DNA of 26,093 bases from CALHVX01 sp964640725 (GCA_964640725.1 CAZXIJ010000039.1:1-26093); one strand, 5' to 3'; shown: positions 1 through 7,619, counted from the first letter of the stretch. Notes: generated by a model not told the origin, from the sequence alone. Made by a program: numbers and translations.

Positions 1-1
1 C

Positions 2-55
2 ACGGACGAGATCCAGAGCAACGCCAGCAAGTCGCTGACAGAACTGATCGGCTAG
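2..55 (+). CDS. 3' end of an unidentified gene (partial)
   Basis: An open frame enters from the left edge and ends at the TAG at 53-55. The 17 visible residues read TDEIQSNASKSLTELIG, which is helical-looking and of normal composition. The stop overlaps the stop of the minus-strand gene (52-54) inside one CTAG, the same arrangement seen at 16707-16710, which makes it plausible as a real gene end. Nothing can be said about function from so short a tail, and it could be chance. Confidence 0.35.
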   Translation, partial: TDEIQSNASKSLTELIG

Positions 56-459
56 AGCGCGCGCTCCGGCGCCGCTACCGTAAACACCGGCTCGTTGGCG
101 CTGCCGTCGGCTGCTGACGACAGGAAGCGCTGGCGAACCAGGCCCAGCTCCGTCAGCACCGCAAGGGCTCGCCGCACATCTTCTGCCGCCAGTCCGGCCT
201 GCGGGTACCGCAGCAGCATTTCGAGTTCCAGCTGTTCGCAGCTCAGGGCATGGCCTGCCGTTTCGTAAAGCCGGGCCGCCAGCAGCAGCGATACGGTGTC
301 GTCGATCATGAACGGCCGGGATCGCAGCCGCTCATTCAGCCGGTTCGGCAGCGTGGCGTTCAGCCCGGCGCGGCTGGCAACGCCGCGCCAGCACAGGCGC
401 GCAAAGCGATCATGCATGCAGCGGCAGTGCGCTTCCCGGGCAGATGGTTTCGCCCCCAT
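52..459 (-). CDS. Fur-like winged-helix protein at the end of the haem operon
   Basis: This 135-residue protein is the last gene of the hmu operon. Its ATG (459-457) overlaps the hmuV stop as TGATG, so translation is probably coupled. Residues about 31-131 resemble the DNA-binding half of Fur: AGLNATLPNRL near 32 recalls the Fur helix 1 region, followed by a helix around LSCEQLELEMLLRYP, a recognition-helix-like AEDVRRALAVLTELGLVRQ, and a beta wing. The Fur C-terminal dimerisation and metal-binding part (HHxHxxC type) is absent. The N-terminus instead has clustered His and Cys residues (H11, C12, C14, H16, C23). A start at Met15 is possible and would remove part of that cluster. Its position suggests a role in haem or iron control, but it could equally be a non-DNA-binding winged helix. 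The Fur resemblance is by eye and moderate. Confidence 0.7.
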   Translation of the reverse strand: MGAKPSAREAHCRCMHDRFARLCWRGVASRAGLNATLPNRLNERLRSRPFMIDDTVSLLLAARLYETAGHALSCEQLELEMLLRYPQAGLAAEDVRRALAVLTELGLVRQRFLSSAADGSANEPVFTVAAPERAL

Positions 460-1226
460 CAGCTGTAGACCGCCAGGCGATTCAGGCCCGGGTGGTGTTC
501 GACGGTCAGGGGCAAGCCGTACACGTCGGAGAGCAATTGCGAAGTCAGCACCATAGGCGGTTCTCCCTGGGCAACGATTGCGCCCTGATGTAAAAGCACG
601 ATGTGGTCGGCAAAGCGAGCCGCGAGATTCAGGTCGTGGAGCACGATCAGCACACCGACATGTTCCTCGCAGAGTTCCCGTGCCGACTGCAGCAGCTGCT
701 GCTCGTGCGAAAGATCGAGGCTGGCCGTCGGCTCATCGAGCAACAGATAGCGATCCGCGCTGTCCCGGTGGCCGGACAGCTGCAGGATCGCGCGGGCAAA
801 GTGCACTCTTTGCTGTTCGCCCCCGGAAAGGGTGTTGAAGGTTCGGGGCAGCAATTCGGAGAGCTGGCAGCGCTTCGCAGCAGCCTGTAACGCATCTTTG
901 CGTTGCCCTTCATCAGCCCCAACCCAACCCATCTCCAGGATCTCGGCGACACTGAAGTCAAACACCACGGTCGTGGACTGCATCATCACCGCGCGCCGGC
1001 GCGCGAGCTCAACGGCGCGGTACAGGAGCAGGCTTTGGCAGTCCAGAAACACGGTGCCTTTTTCCGGGCGCAGGTCGCCAGCCATGACGCGCAGCAGGGT
1101 GGATTTGCCGGCACCGTTCGGCCCGATCAGCGCGACCAGCTGTCCCGGCTCAATCTGCAGATCCACCTGGCTCAGCACCTCGCGACCCTGACGGGCTACA
1201 GTGATGGACTTTGCCGCCAGACTCAT
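459..1226 (-). CDS. hmuV: Haem ABC transporter ATP-binding protein HmuV
   Basis: This is the cytoplasmic ATPase that powers haem import with HmuU and HmuT. It is a complete ABC domain: Walker A GPNGAGKST, signature LSGGEQQR, Walker B YLLLDEP followed by TASLD, and the switch His in VLHDLNL. I chose the ATG at 1226-1224 (MSLAAKSITV, 255 residues) because it overlaps the hmuU stop by four bases (ATGA), the same junction style as hmuT-hmuU. An upstream in-frame ATG at 1253 would add nine residues (MADRPDAPG) and cannot be excluded, since neither start has a strong Shine-Dalgarno. The family is the FecE/BtuD/HmuV type. The haem assignment comes from the neighbouring HmuT and HmuU and from the length. 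Confidence 0.93.
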   Translation of the reverse strand: MSLAAKSITVARQGREVLSQVDLQIEPGQLVALIGPNGAGKSTLLRVMAGDLRPEKGTVFLDCQSLLLYRAVELARRRAVMMQSTTVVFDFSVAEILEMGWVGADEGQRKDALQAAAKRCQLSELLPRTFNTLSGGEQQRVHFARAILQLSGHRDSADRYLLLDEPTASLDLSHEQQLLQSARELCEEHVGVLIVLHDLNLAARFADHIVLLHQGAIVAQGEPPMVLTSQLLSDVYGLPLTVEHHPGLNRLAVYS

Positions 1227-2251
1227 GCCGGGCGCATCCGGGCGATCAGCCACAAAAAGAACGGCGCGCCGATCGCGCTGGTCACGAGGCTGACGGGGAG
1301 CTCAGCGGGCACGATGATCGTGCGAGCAACCAGGTCGGCCAGAACCATCAGGCTGGCCCCAAGCAGCGCCGCGCCGGGCACGACCAGGCGATGCGTGGAC
1401 GACAATAGAAGGCGGACCAGGTGCGGCACGACCAGCCCAACGAAGCCGATCATGCCGGACAGGGCGACAGCGGCGCCGACCGCAATGGCTGAGCCAAACA
1501 CCACGTAACGTTTGAGGCGCTGCACCTCCACGCCCAGGTGCTGGGCCTGGATCTCGCCCAGCTGCAGCAGGTCCAGGTCCCTGGCCTGTTTGCCAAGCCA
1601 CAGCACGCCGAGCGTCATCAGCGCCAGAGCTGGGGCAACCAGCGGCCATTGCGCTCGCCCAAAGCTGCCCATCATCCAGAACACGAGTGTCCGCAGCTGC
1701 CGGTCATCACTCAGGAACTGGAAGATGCCGATGCCGACGGTACAGAGCGCGTTAATCGCGATGCCTACGAGCAGGATGGTGACGACACTGAACTGGCCGT
1801 AGCGCTGCGAGAACGCGAACAGTCCCAGGGTGACGGCCACAGCGCCACCGATCGCCGCCAGGGGAATCGCGTACGGGGTTAGCGCGGCGGGAAGCGCCGT
1901 CGCTTCTCCCAGCACAATCATCGCGACCGCACCGAGAGCGGCCCCGCTGGAGACGCCGATGAGGGTCGGGTCTGCGAGCGGGTTGCGAAACAGCCCCTGT
2001 AGCGCGGCCCCGGCAATGCCAAGCACGCTGCCCACGGCCGCCGCGAGCACCACGCGCGGGCTGCGGATCTCGGCAAAAACCGTTTCCTGCAATTCCGACG
2101 CGGTGCCAGCGAGCACGGCCAGGGGCGACAGCGATATCGCGCCCATGGACAAGGCCGCGAGCAGGCAGCTCGCCAGCAGAATCACCAGCGCAGAAAGCCC
2201 CAGACGCTGTTGCCGCCCGACACGCACGGTGCTCAACACAGCGCTGCTCAC
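1223..2251 (-). CDS. hmuU: Haem ABC transporter permease HmuU
   Basis: A 342-residue FecCD-family inner membrane permease with about ten hydrophobic segments. Conserved family motifs are visible: RNPLADPTLIGVSSGAALG at residues 89-107, GFVGLVVPHLVR at about 269-280 (the cytoplasmic coupling region that contacts the ATPase), and LPVSLVTSAIGAPFFLWL near the C-terminus. The start is GTG (2251-2249), overlapping the hmuT TGA as GTGA. The end overlaps the hmuV start as ATGA. These overlaps argue for one transcript and balanced synthesis. The FecCD family also transports ferric siderophores and cobalamin; the haem assignment rests on the HmuT and HmuV partners and the nearby haem-degrading enzyme. 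Confidence 0.94.
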   Translation of the reverse strand: MSSAVLSTVRVGRQQRLGLSALVILLASCLLAALSMGAISLSPLAVLAGTASELQETVFAEIRSPRVVLAAAVGSVLGIAGAALQGLFRNPLADPTLIGVSSGAALGAVAMIVLGEATALPAALTPYAIPLAAIGGAVAVTLGLFAFSQRYGQFSVVTILLVGIAINALCTVGIGIFQFLSDDRQLRTLVFWMMGSFGRAQWPLVAPALALMTLGVLWLGKQARDLDLLQLGEIQAQHLGVEVQRLKRYVVFGSAIAVGAAVALSGMIGFVGLVVPHLVRLLLSSTHRLVVPGAALLGASLMVLADLVARTIIVPAELPVSLVTSAIGAPFFLWLIARMRPA

Positions 2252-3138
2252 CGGGCGACCGGCGGCTCTTCGAGGGTGCCGACCTGTCGCGCGAGTTCCG
2301 CCGCCGCGCCAAGGGTTCGGGGACCGAAGCCGAGCATCCGCATGCCGTCCATGGCGACCACGCGACGCTGCCGGGCTGCCGGAGTCAAACGCAGGGCCGG
2401 GTGGGCCAGCAGCGCATCGATGCCGCCGGCCTGCGCCAGCCCTCGCTCCGGCACCACCAGCACATCCGGCGCCGCCAGCGCCATGGCTTCCATGGACACT
2501 GGCTTCCAGCCGGAAAACTCGGCGAACAGATTGTTAAGGCCAGCCATGGCCAGCAGGCCGTCGCCCGACGTCTCGCGACCCGCGGCAATCGGGGCGCCTT
2601 CGCGCAGGCCCAGCAGGACCGCCACTTTGACCGCAGGATCGGGCACCACCTGCGCCAGCAAGCGCGCTTCGTCCTGCAGCGCGACCACGGCCGCAGCGGT
2701 TCGCGCGCTGTCCAGCGCCAGCAGATCGGCCACGCACCGGACCTTGTCGACCACGCCTGCCGCCGTAAAGCGCTCGGGGAACGCAATGACCGGAACCCGG
2801 GTCTGGCGCAGCTGAGCCATGACTTCCGGCGGGCCCATATCGTGTTCCCCGAGCACGAGGGTCGGCTCGACCGACAGTACGCCCTCGGCGGACAGTGCGC
2901 GCACGTACCCGATCGACGGCAACGCCCGCGCCTCCGCGGGGTAGTTTGACGTGCGGTCTGCGGCCACCAGCCGCTGCGACTCGCCCAGCAGGTAGATCAC
3001 TTCGGTGATGGACCCGCCCGCAACCGCAATGCGGCGGGCATCGATGCCCGGTGGCGCCTCCGGGCACTCACGCGCGTGTACCGCCTGCGACGCGGCGCAA
3101 ACCATGAAAAGCAGGGACAGCTGCAGCCAGCGCTTCAT
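2248..3138 (-). CDS. hmuT: Periplasmic haem-binding protein HmuT
   Basis: A 296-residue class III substrate-binding protein. Residues 1-22 form a Sec signal peptide (MKRW, hydrophobic core, AVHA before RECPEAP), so the mature protein is periplasmic. The stretch DRTSNYPAEA, LPSIGYVRALSAEG (residues 61-86) is the characteristic HmuT/PhuT/ShuT motif. In those relatives a Tyr in this region is an axial haem ligand, and Tyr78 is the obvious candidate here. The motif WKPVSMEAMALAAPDVLVV is also typical of this family. It would take haem from the receptor HmuR and pass it to HmuU/HmuV. The gene begins three bases after the hmuR stop and overlaps hmuU by four bases. Confidence 0.93.
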   Translation of the reverse strand: MKRWLQLSLLFMVCAASQAVHARECPEAPPGIDARRIAVAGGSITEVIYLLGESQRLVAADRTSNYPAEARALPSIGYVRALSAEGVLSVEPTLVLGEHDMGPPEVMAQLRQTRVPVIAFPERFTAAGVVDKVRCVADLLALDSARTAAAVVALQDEARLLAQVVPDPAVKVAVLLGLREGAPIAAGRETSGDGLLAMAGLNNLFAEFSGWKPVSMEAMALAAPDVLVVPERGLAQAGGIDALLAHPALRLTPAARQRRVVAMDGMRMLGFGPRTLGAAAELARQVGTLEEPPVAR

Positions 3139-3141
3139 GGC

Positions 3142-5565
3142 CTAAAGCTCGATTTTGACGGTCGCCGCGGCGTTGAACCCGGGCTGAGAGAACCGCCCCG
3201 GCGCGTCGCTGCCGATCGCCCCCGTATCTGCCCAGCGCAGGTATTGCTTGTCGGTGAGATTGAACAGCCCGACATTCAGGCTCACTTTGTCGGTCATTCG
3301 AACATAGGCCATCAGGTCCACAATCCCGTAGCCGGCCGTCGCCAGCCGGGGATTGTCGGCGTCGATATCGCTGTTCTTTTTCCGATCCACCAGCGTCCAC
3401 ACCAGGTCGCCGCCGAATCGGCCGCTGGGCGCGTCATAGCCCAGACCGAACACCGCGGTGAGCGGGTCGACGGTGTTCAAGGCCTGCTCGCGATCGCGGT
3501 CCTCGCCGTCGGCCCAGGCGATGGAGGTGCGCGCCCGAACGCCCCGAAGCGCCGGGAAGGCTTCCCCCAGGTACCACTGGCCAGACAGCTCGATGCCCTC
3601 GATGCGCACTTGGGCTCGATTCACGCTCTGGAAGGTCAGCAGCCCATCGGCGGGATCCACGCCAAAGCTGCTCTGGAACTGGGGCGCGATCGCCAGGGAC
3701 TCAATGAAGTCATCGTAGTCCGTGCGAAACACCGCAAGGCTCGCCTGCAGCGGCGCGCTCTGCCATCGAATGCCGAACTCCAGGCCCTGGCTGGTTTCGG
3801 AAGTCAGGTCCGGGTTGGAGATCGTCTTGTAGCCGCCGATGAAATTAGTAAAGCCAACATTGACGTCGTCGTAGGGTGGGGCGCGAAACCCTTCGCTGTA
3901 GCGGCCATAGATAGAGGCGGCTTCTGACAGGTCAAATACCGCGCCAAACTTCGCCGTCAGTTCTGAGTCCTTGTAATCCTGAGGGTCCGCGATGCCGGGG
4001 TTGCCGCTCCGGTAAATGTCATCGGCGGTAACGTCCGCATCGAAACGGTCATAGCGCAGGCCGGGCGACAACAGCAGGCGACCGTCCAGCAAGGCGATCT
4101 CGTCCTGCAGGAAGAACGCCGTCTGGGTCACCCGGGTTGCGGGAAAATCCCGCGTCGGCAATGGAAAGAACTCAAAGAGCGGGCTGCCCGCGAGGTCCGT
4201 GGTGCCGCCGTCGCGAAGGGATTCGCTGTCTGTGCGGTAGTAGTCCACCCCGGCGGTGATCAGGTGACTGGCCCCGCCCAGGTCGAAGGCGCTGCTCGCC
4301 TGTGCATAGGCGCCCTGGATTTCCTGCTCGAACACGGAACGGCGTGTGCGCAGCTCCTGTCCGGAAAAAGACGCCCGCAGATCCGAAGTCACCTGCTCGG
4401 TCGTCGCGTCCTGCCGGTACAACTTCAGCTGCAAATCGGACAAAAAGCCACGTTCCGGCCGATAACGATAGTCGAGCGCCACGCCCGAACGGTCGCGCTC
4501 GTCCACCGTTTGCCGGGTCAGGGTCGTAACGCCCCGGGAGACCGTGTTGTAGTCCGACAGGATGTCCGAGTCGCTGGCGGTCTCATAGCGGGACAGGGTC
4601 AGCAGCAATTCATGCTGCTCTGCGGGCAGCAGCGACAGCTTGACGTTCAGATTGTCGGTGCGGATATCCTGAGGGTCTGCCTGTTCCCGCGTTGGGCCCG
4701 TGCCGCCCATACCGCCGGCTGTTTCAGTCTCGCGCCCGTCCCGTCGCGTGGCCGTCAGCAGCGCGCCGAGCTGCTCATTGCCCAAAGCGAAATCCAGGGT
4801 GCCGTTGAAGGACGCATCGGCGTCGCTGTAGCCAGCGCGCAGGCCGGCGTGCACCCGCTTGTCAGGGCCCAAATAGTCCCGGGGACCGCGGGTAGCAAAG
4901 GCCACAACCCCGCCCAGGGCATCGCTGCCGAACAGCGAAGAGATGGGGCCCCGGGCAATCTCGACCCGGTTCAGCGCATCGATATCGACAAAGTCCCGGC
5001 GCGCACTCAGGAAGGGGCCGAAGGAAAACTCCTCGGGTACACGCACGCCATCGACCAGGGTCAGGACCCGATTGCCGTCGATACCGCGAATGTTGAAGCC
5101 GCCCAGCCCGAAGCGGCTCCCGGTGCCGGCAACAGACACACCGGGCTCAAAGCGGACCAGATCGGCAATATCGCGGGCGAGCTCCCGCTCGATCTCTTCG
5201 GCGGTTTTGACCGTGACCGTCGCTGCGACCTCGCTCAGCGCCCGTTCCGTGCGCGTGCCGACGACCGTGACTTCCTCGTCGTAGGCGCTTGCCCGGGGCT
5301 GTGAAGGGCCTGCCCCCGACGCATCGACTGCAGTTTGCGCAAGCCCGGGGCCACTCACTCCCAGGGCAAGCACTGCAGCCAGCGGGCAGAGGATCCGCCA
5401 GTACCGATGGATGAATCGGGCACCGGAGGCAGGTTGGGATTGGCCGTGCGGGGCCGGGGTGCTCAGAGAACAAGGGGTAGGGAGCAGGGTCCGGCCCGCA
5501 CGGCCAAAACAGTTGCCCACCGCCGCAGCGGTTGGCGTGTGTGTGCTAAAAAACAGTTCGAACAA
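3142..5565 (-). CDS. hmuR: TonB-dependent outer membrane haem receptor
   Basis: This is the first gene of the haem operon: an 807-residue protein with a plug and a 22-strand-type barrel. The hydrophobic signal core lies at about 57-72 (WRILCPLAAVLALG), ending near GLAQ. A TonB-box-like DEEVTVVG is at about 97-104, and plug motifs FNIRGIDGNRVLTLVDGVR and VEIARGPISSLFGSDALGG follow. FRAP at 560-563 and NPDL at 584-587 mark the haem-receptor region, and the barrel ends in KIEL. The start is TTG (5565-5563), with AAGGA about nine bases upstream. It gives an unusually long stretch of about 50 residues before the signal core, but I see no later in-frame start before that core. The His usually found between FRAP and NP(N/D)L is missing; Tyr579 lies there. 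Haem rather than siderophore is inferred from hmuTUV directly downstream. Confidence 0.9.
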   Translation of the reverse strand: MFELFFSTHTPTAAAVGNCFGRAGRTLLPTPCSLSTPAPHGQSQPASGARFIHRYWRILCPLAAVLALGVSGPGLAQTAVDASGAGPSQPRASAYDEEVTVVGTRTERALSEVAATVTVKTAEEIERELARDIADLVRFEPGVSVAGTGSRFGLGGFNIRGIDGNRVLTLVDGVRVPEEFSFGPFLSARRDFVDIDALNRVEIARGPISSLFGSDALGGVVAFATRGPRDYLGPDKRVHAGLRAGYSDADASFNGTLDFALGNEQLGALLTATRRDGRETETAGGMGGTGPTREQADPQDIRTDNLNVKLSLLPAEQHELLLTLSRYETASDSDILSDYNTVSRGVTTLTRQTVDERDRSGVALDYRYRPERGFLSDLQLKLYRQDATTEQVTSDLRASFSGQELRTRRSVFEQEIQGAYAQASSAFDLGGASHLITAGVDYYRTDSESLRDGGTTDLAGSPLFEFFPLPTRDFPATRVTQTAFFLQDEIALLDGRLLLSPGLRYDRFDADVTADDIYRSGNPGIADPQDYKDSELTAKFGAVFDLSEAASIYGRYSEGFRAPPYDDVNVGFTNFIGGYKTISNPDLTSETSQGLEFGIRWQSAPLQASLAVFRTDYDDFIESLAIAPQFQSSFGVDPADGLLTFQSVNRAQVRIEGIELSGQWYLGEAFPALRGVRARTSIAWADGEDRDREQALNTVDPLTAVFGLGYDAPSGRFGGDLVWTLVDRKKNSDIDADNPRLATAGYGIVDLMAYVRMTDKVSLNVGLFNLTDKQYLRWADTGAIGSDAPGRFSQPGFNAAATVKIEL

Positions 5566-5611
5566 CGGAAGATGTCCTTCGGTGGAGTAGGGTAGTACTG
5601 GACTCTCTAAA

Positions 5612-5626
5612 TGAGAATAGATATCA
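5612..5626. promoter_or_regulatory. Fur box (stronger site)
   Basis: TGAGAATAGATATCA fits the 7-1-7 Fur consensus TGATAATNATTATCA at 11 of 14 informative positions. It lies between two divergent iron and haem gene sets, where a Fur repressor would be expected. It was counted by eye and not scored with a matrix. Confidence 0.7.
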
Positions 5627-5634
5627 TTACGATA

Positions 5635-5649
5635 TAGTAATCACAATCA
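5635..5649. promoter_or_regulatory. Possible second Fur box (weaker)
   Basis: TAGTAATCACAATCA matches the 7-1-7 Fur consensus at 10 of 14 positions. It starts nine bases after the first box and ends nine bases before the DUF6607 start codon, so bound repressor would cover the likely RNA start of the plus-strand genes. Tandem Fur sites are common in strongly regulated iron genes. Confidence 0.45.
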
Positions 5650-5657
5650 TTCCCGAC

Positions 5658-6809
5658 ATGCAAGCCATCCTGTCCCGCTTCGAACACTTTCTATCCGCAG
5701 CCCGGCGCCTGTGCCTGCTGCCCTTGCTGCTGGCCGCCTTCACGGCCCCGGCCGTCGCCGAAGATGGCGCTCAGTCCCGTCAGTACACCTTTTCCTGGCG
5801 TTTCCAGCAGGGCGGAGACCTGGCGCCCCGAGGCGGGACCACCAAGGGACCGGCCCTGACCCTTGATCGGGAGCCGTCCGCCGCCTGGCAGGCCCTGCAG
5901 CAACCCAACCTCAGCAACCGGGAGCGCGATCGCCGGGCGATCCTGGCGATGGCCGGCCCGTATCGCGCCAGCTTCGACTTCATCGAGACCATCGACTTCC
6001 AGGCAGCGGGCAAACCGGCGCAGCCCTACCAGTCCTGGGGCACGGAGTACGTTTACGTGCTGAGCAACGAGCCCGAGTTTGTGTCCCTGCAGCACGTGCT
6101 GGTCATGCGCATCGCGCAGGAAGACGGCTCGCTGACGGAACCCATGGTGGTGAAGCACTGGCGACAGGACTGGCGCTATCAGGACCGGGACCTGCACCAG
6201 TTTCGCGGCGAGCGCCGCTGGGAGCGCACGCGACGCTCCCGCCGGCAAGCCCGGGGGCAGTGGACCCAGGCCGTGTATCAGGTCGACGACTCGCCGCGCT
6301 ACGAAGCCTCAGGCCGCTGGACGCACGACGCGAACGTCTCGACCTGGCAAAGCGGCGACACCTGGCGTCCGCTGCCGCGCCGGGAGTTCAGCGTGCGCGA
6401 TGACTACCAGGTCCTGATCGGCACCAATCGCCACACGATTACGCCGACCGGCTGGGTGCATGAAGAGAACAATCGCAAGGTGGTGCTCAGCGCGGACGGC
6501 AGCCCGGCGCAGACCCTCGCCAAAGAAACCGGGCTCAATCGCTACGAGCGCATCAAGGGTTACGACTTTGGTGCCGGGGACGCCTACCTGGCCAAGACAG
6601 CCAGCTACTGGCAGGCGGTCCGGGACACCTGGGCCGACATCTACCGGCAGCACAACCGTTTCACTCTCGCCGAGCAGGTCAACAGCCAGCCGCTGTTCAT
6701 GGCCATGTTCACGCAGGCCGACGAGATCGCAAGCGCCACGGCAACCAGCGACGACTTACAGCCGGCAGTGCAAGCCGCCCTCACGCCCTACCTTCAAACC
6801 GACCGCTGA
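5658..6809 (+). CDS. DUF6607 family exported protein
   Basis: A 383-residue protein with a signal peptide (hydrophobic core LCLLPLLLAAFTAP, likely cut after AVA at 34), so probably periplasmic or surface-associated. The body carries stretches I recognise from the DUF6607 family: FSWRFQQGGDLAPRGGTT at about 45-62, VVKHWRQDWRYQ at 164-175, GQWTQAVYQVDDSPRYE at 200-216, LPRREFSVRDDY at 239-250 and GWVHEENNRKVV near 265-276. No biochemical function is known to me for the family. It is divergent from the haem receptor across shared Fur-box-like sites and is followed by a small membrane peptide and PiuC, which points to iron or haem metabolism. No clear Shine-Dalgarno precedes the ATG, and the leader may be very short. 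No later ATG gives a sensible signal peptide, so this start is preferred. Confidence 0.9.
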   Translation: MQAILSRFEHFLSAARRLCLLPLLLAAFTAPAVAEDGAQSRQYTFSWRFQQGGDLAPRGGTTKGPALTLDREPSAAWQALQQPNLSNRERDRRAILAMAGPYRASFDFIETIDFQAAGKPAQPYQSWGTEYVYVLSNEPEFVSLQHVLVMRIAQEDGSLTEPMVVKHWRQDWRYQDRDLHQFRGERRWERTRRSRRQARGQWTQAVYQVDDSPRYEASGRWTHDANVSTWQSGDTWRPLPRREFSVRDDYQVLIGTNRHTITPTGWVHEENNRKVVLSADGSPAQTLAKETGLNRYERIKGYDFGAGDAYLAKTASYWQAVRDTWADIYRQHNRFTLAEQVNSQPLFMAMFTQADEIASATATSDDLQPAVQAALTPYLQTDR

Positions 6810-6838
6810 CCCGGTGACCGAACACGAGTAGCCTTGCC

Positions 6839-6943
6839 ATGTTCAACCCCAGCACGCCCAAATGGTTTCGCATCTTTCTCTGGACCACCATTGCCCTCAG
6901 CCTGTCGTCGGTCTACGTCGGCAGTTGGTTGCTGGTGATCTGA
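6839..6943 (+). CDS. 34-residue single-span membrane peptide
   Basis: A short ORF between the DUF6607 gene (29-base gap) and piuC (19-base gap). The ATG at 6839 gives 34 residues beginning MFNPSTPKWFRIFLW and ending at TGA 6941-6943. Residues about 13-34 form one hydrophobic span flanked on the N-side by Lys and Arg, so the positive-inside rule predicts the N-terminus in the cytoplasm. The composition is typical of a small inner membrane protein, and it fills most of an otherwise unexplained gap in an operon. I do not recognise a family. The Shine-Dalgarno is weak (GAG about 12 bases upstream), so expression is inferred from context and composition. Confidence 0.6.
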   Translation: MFNPSTPKWFRIFLWTTIALSLSSVYVGSWLLVI

Positions 6944-6962
6944 CCCGCGCGGCGAAATCGCC

Positions 6963-7619
6963 GTGATCTTATGCCTGGAAGGAGTACTGGACACGGCCGA
7001 ATGCGACGCTGCACGCGAGGCGCTCGCGGCAGCACCGTTCCTGGCCGGCGCTCACACGGCCGGCGCCCAGGCAAGACCACTCAAGTGCAACGAACAGCTG
7101 GCTGCTCGAGACCCGCTCGCAAAAGCGCTGAGCGCCAAGGTCGAGCAGTCCCTGCGCGCGCACCCCGTCGCTGCTGCCGGAGCCCTGCCGCTGAGATTCG
7201 CGCGAATCCTCATCAGCCGCTACCGGGCCGGCATGGCCTACGGCACGCACATCGACGAGCCCGTGATAGACGGCACTCGCACTGACCTGTCCTTTACCTT
7301 GTTCCTGAGCGGGCCCGACAGCTACGAGGGCGGCGCCCTGGTACTCGATACGGCAACGGGAGAACAGGCCTTCCGGCTGCCCGCTGGCAGCGCGGTGCTC
7401 TACCCGAGCGGCGCGCGGCATCGGGTCGAGACCGTCACCACCGGCGAGCGCCTGGCTGCTGTGGGCTGGCTGCAGAGCGAGGTCCGTGATCCGGCAGCCC
7501 GGGAAATTCTGCTCGACCTGTCAGCAGCGCTCGCGGAGCTGCCGGAGGGTGCTGAGGATGTGCGGCTGCGGCTCGACAGCGTCCGCGCATCGCTCAGGCG
7601 ACGTTGGTCAGAGCTTTAG
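6963..7619 (+). CDS. piuC: PiuC/YbiX-type Fe(II)/2-oxoglutarate hydroxylase
   Basis: A 218-residue PKHD-type (prolyl 4-hydroxylase-like) dioxygenase. The iron facial triad is H96 and D98 in YGTHIDEP and H153 in ARHRVETV, and R163 in GERLAAVGW is the usual 2-oxoglutarate-binding Arg. The length matches the PiuC family. The start is GTG (6963-6965): MILCLEGVL aligns with the usual MLLHIPGVL beginning of PiuC proteins, so an upstream or downstream start is unlikely. PiuC genes typically sit beside TonB-dependent iron receptors and respond to iron limitation, consistent with this position behind the Fur-controlled promoter at 5566-5657. The substrate is unknown in general; a role in siderophore or receptor-linked iron metabolism is usually proposed. 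Confidence 0.92.
   Translation: MILCLEGVLDTAECDAAREALAAAPFLAGAHTAGAQARPLKCNEQLAARDPLAKALSAKVEQSLRAHPVAAAGALPLRFARILISRYRAGMAYGTHIDEPVIDGTRTDLSFTLFLSGPDSYEGGALVLDTATGEQAFRLPAGSAVLYPSGARHRVETVTTGERLAAVGWLQSEVRDPAAREILLDLSAALAELPEGAEDVRLRLDSVRASLRRRWSEL

Larger units (their letters stand above)
5566..5657. promoter_or_regulatory. Divergent iron-regulated promoter region
   Basis: These 92 bases separate the hmuR start (minus) from the DUF6607 start (plus). The middle (5607-5650) is sharply AT-rich in a GC-rich neighbourhood and contains two Fur-box-like sequences. On the plus strand TATAGT at 5633-5638 could be a -10 box, placing the RNA start only about 13 bases before the DUF6607 ATG. For hmuR the Shine-Dalgarno-like AAGGA lies at about 5575-5579 on the minus strand. 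I cannot assign -35 boxes with confidence. Confidence 0.7.
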
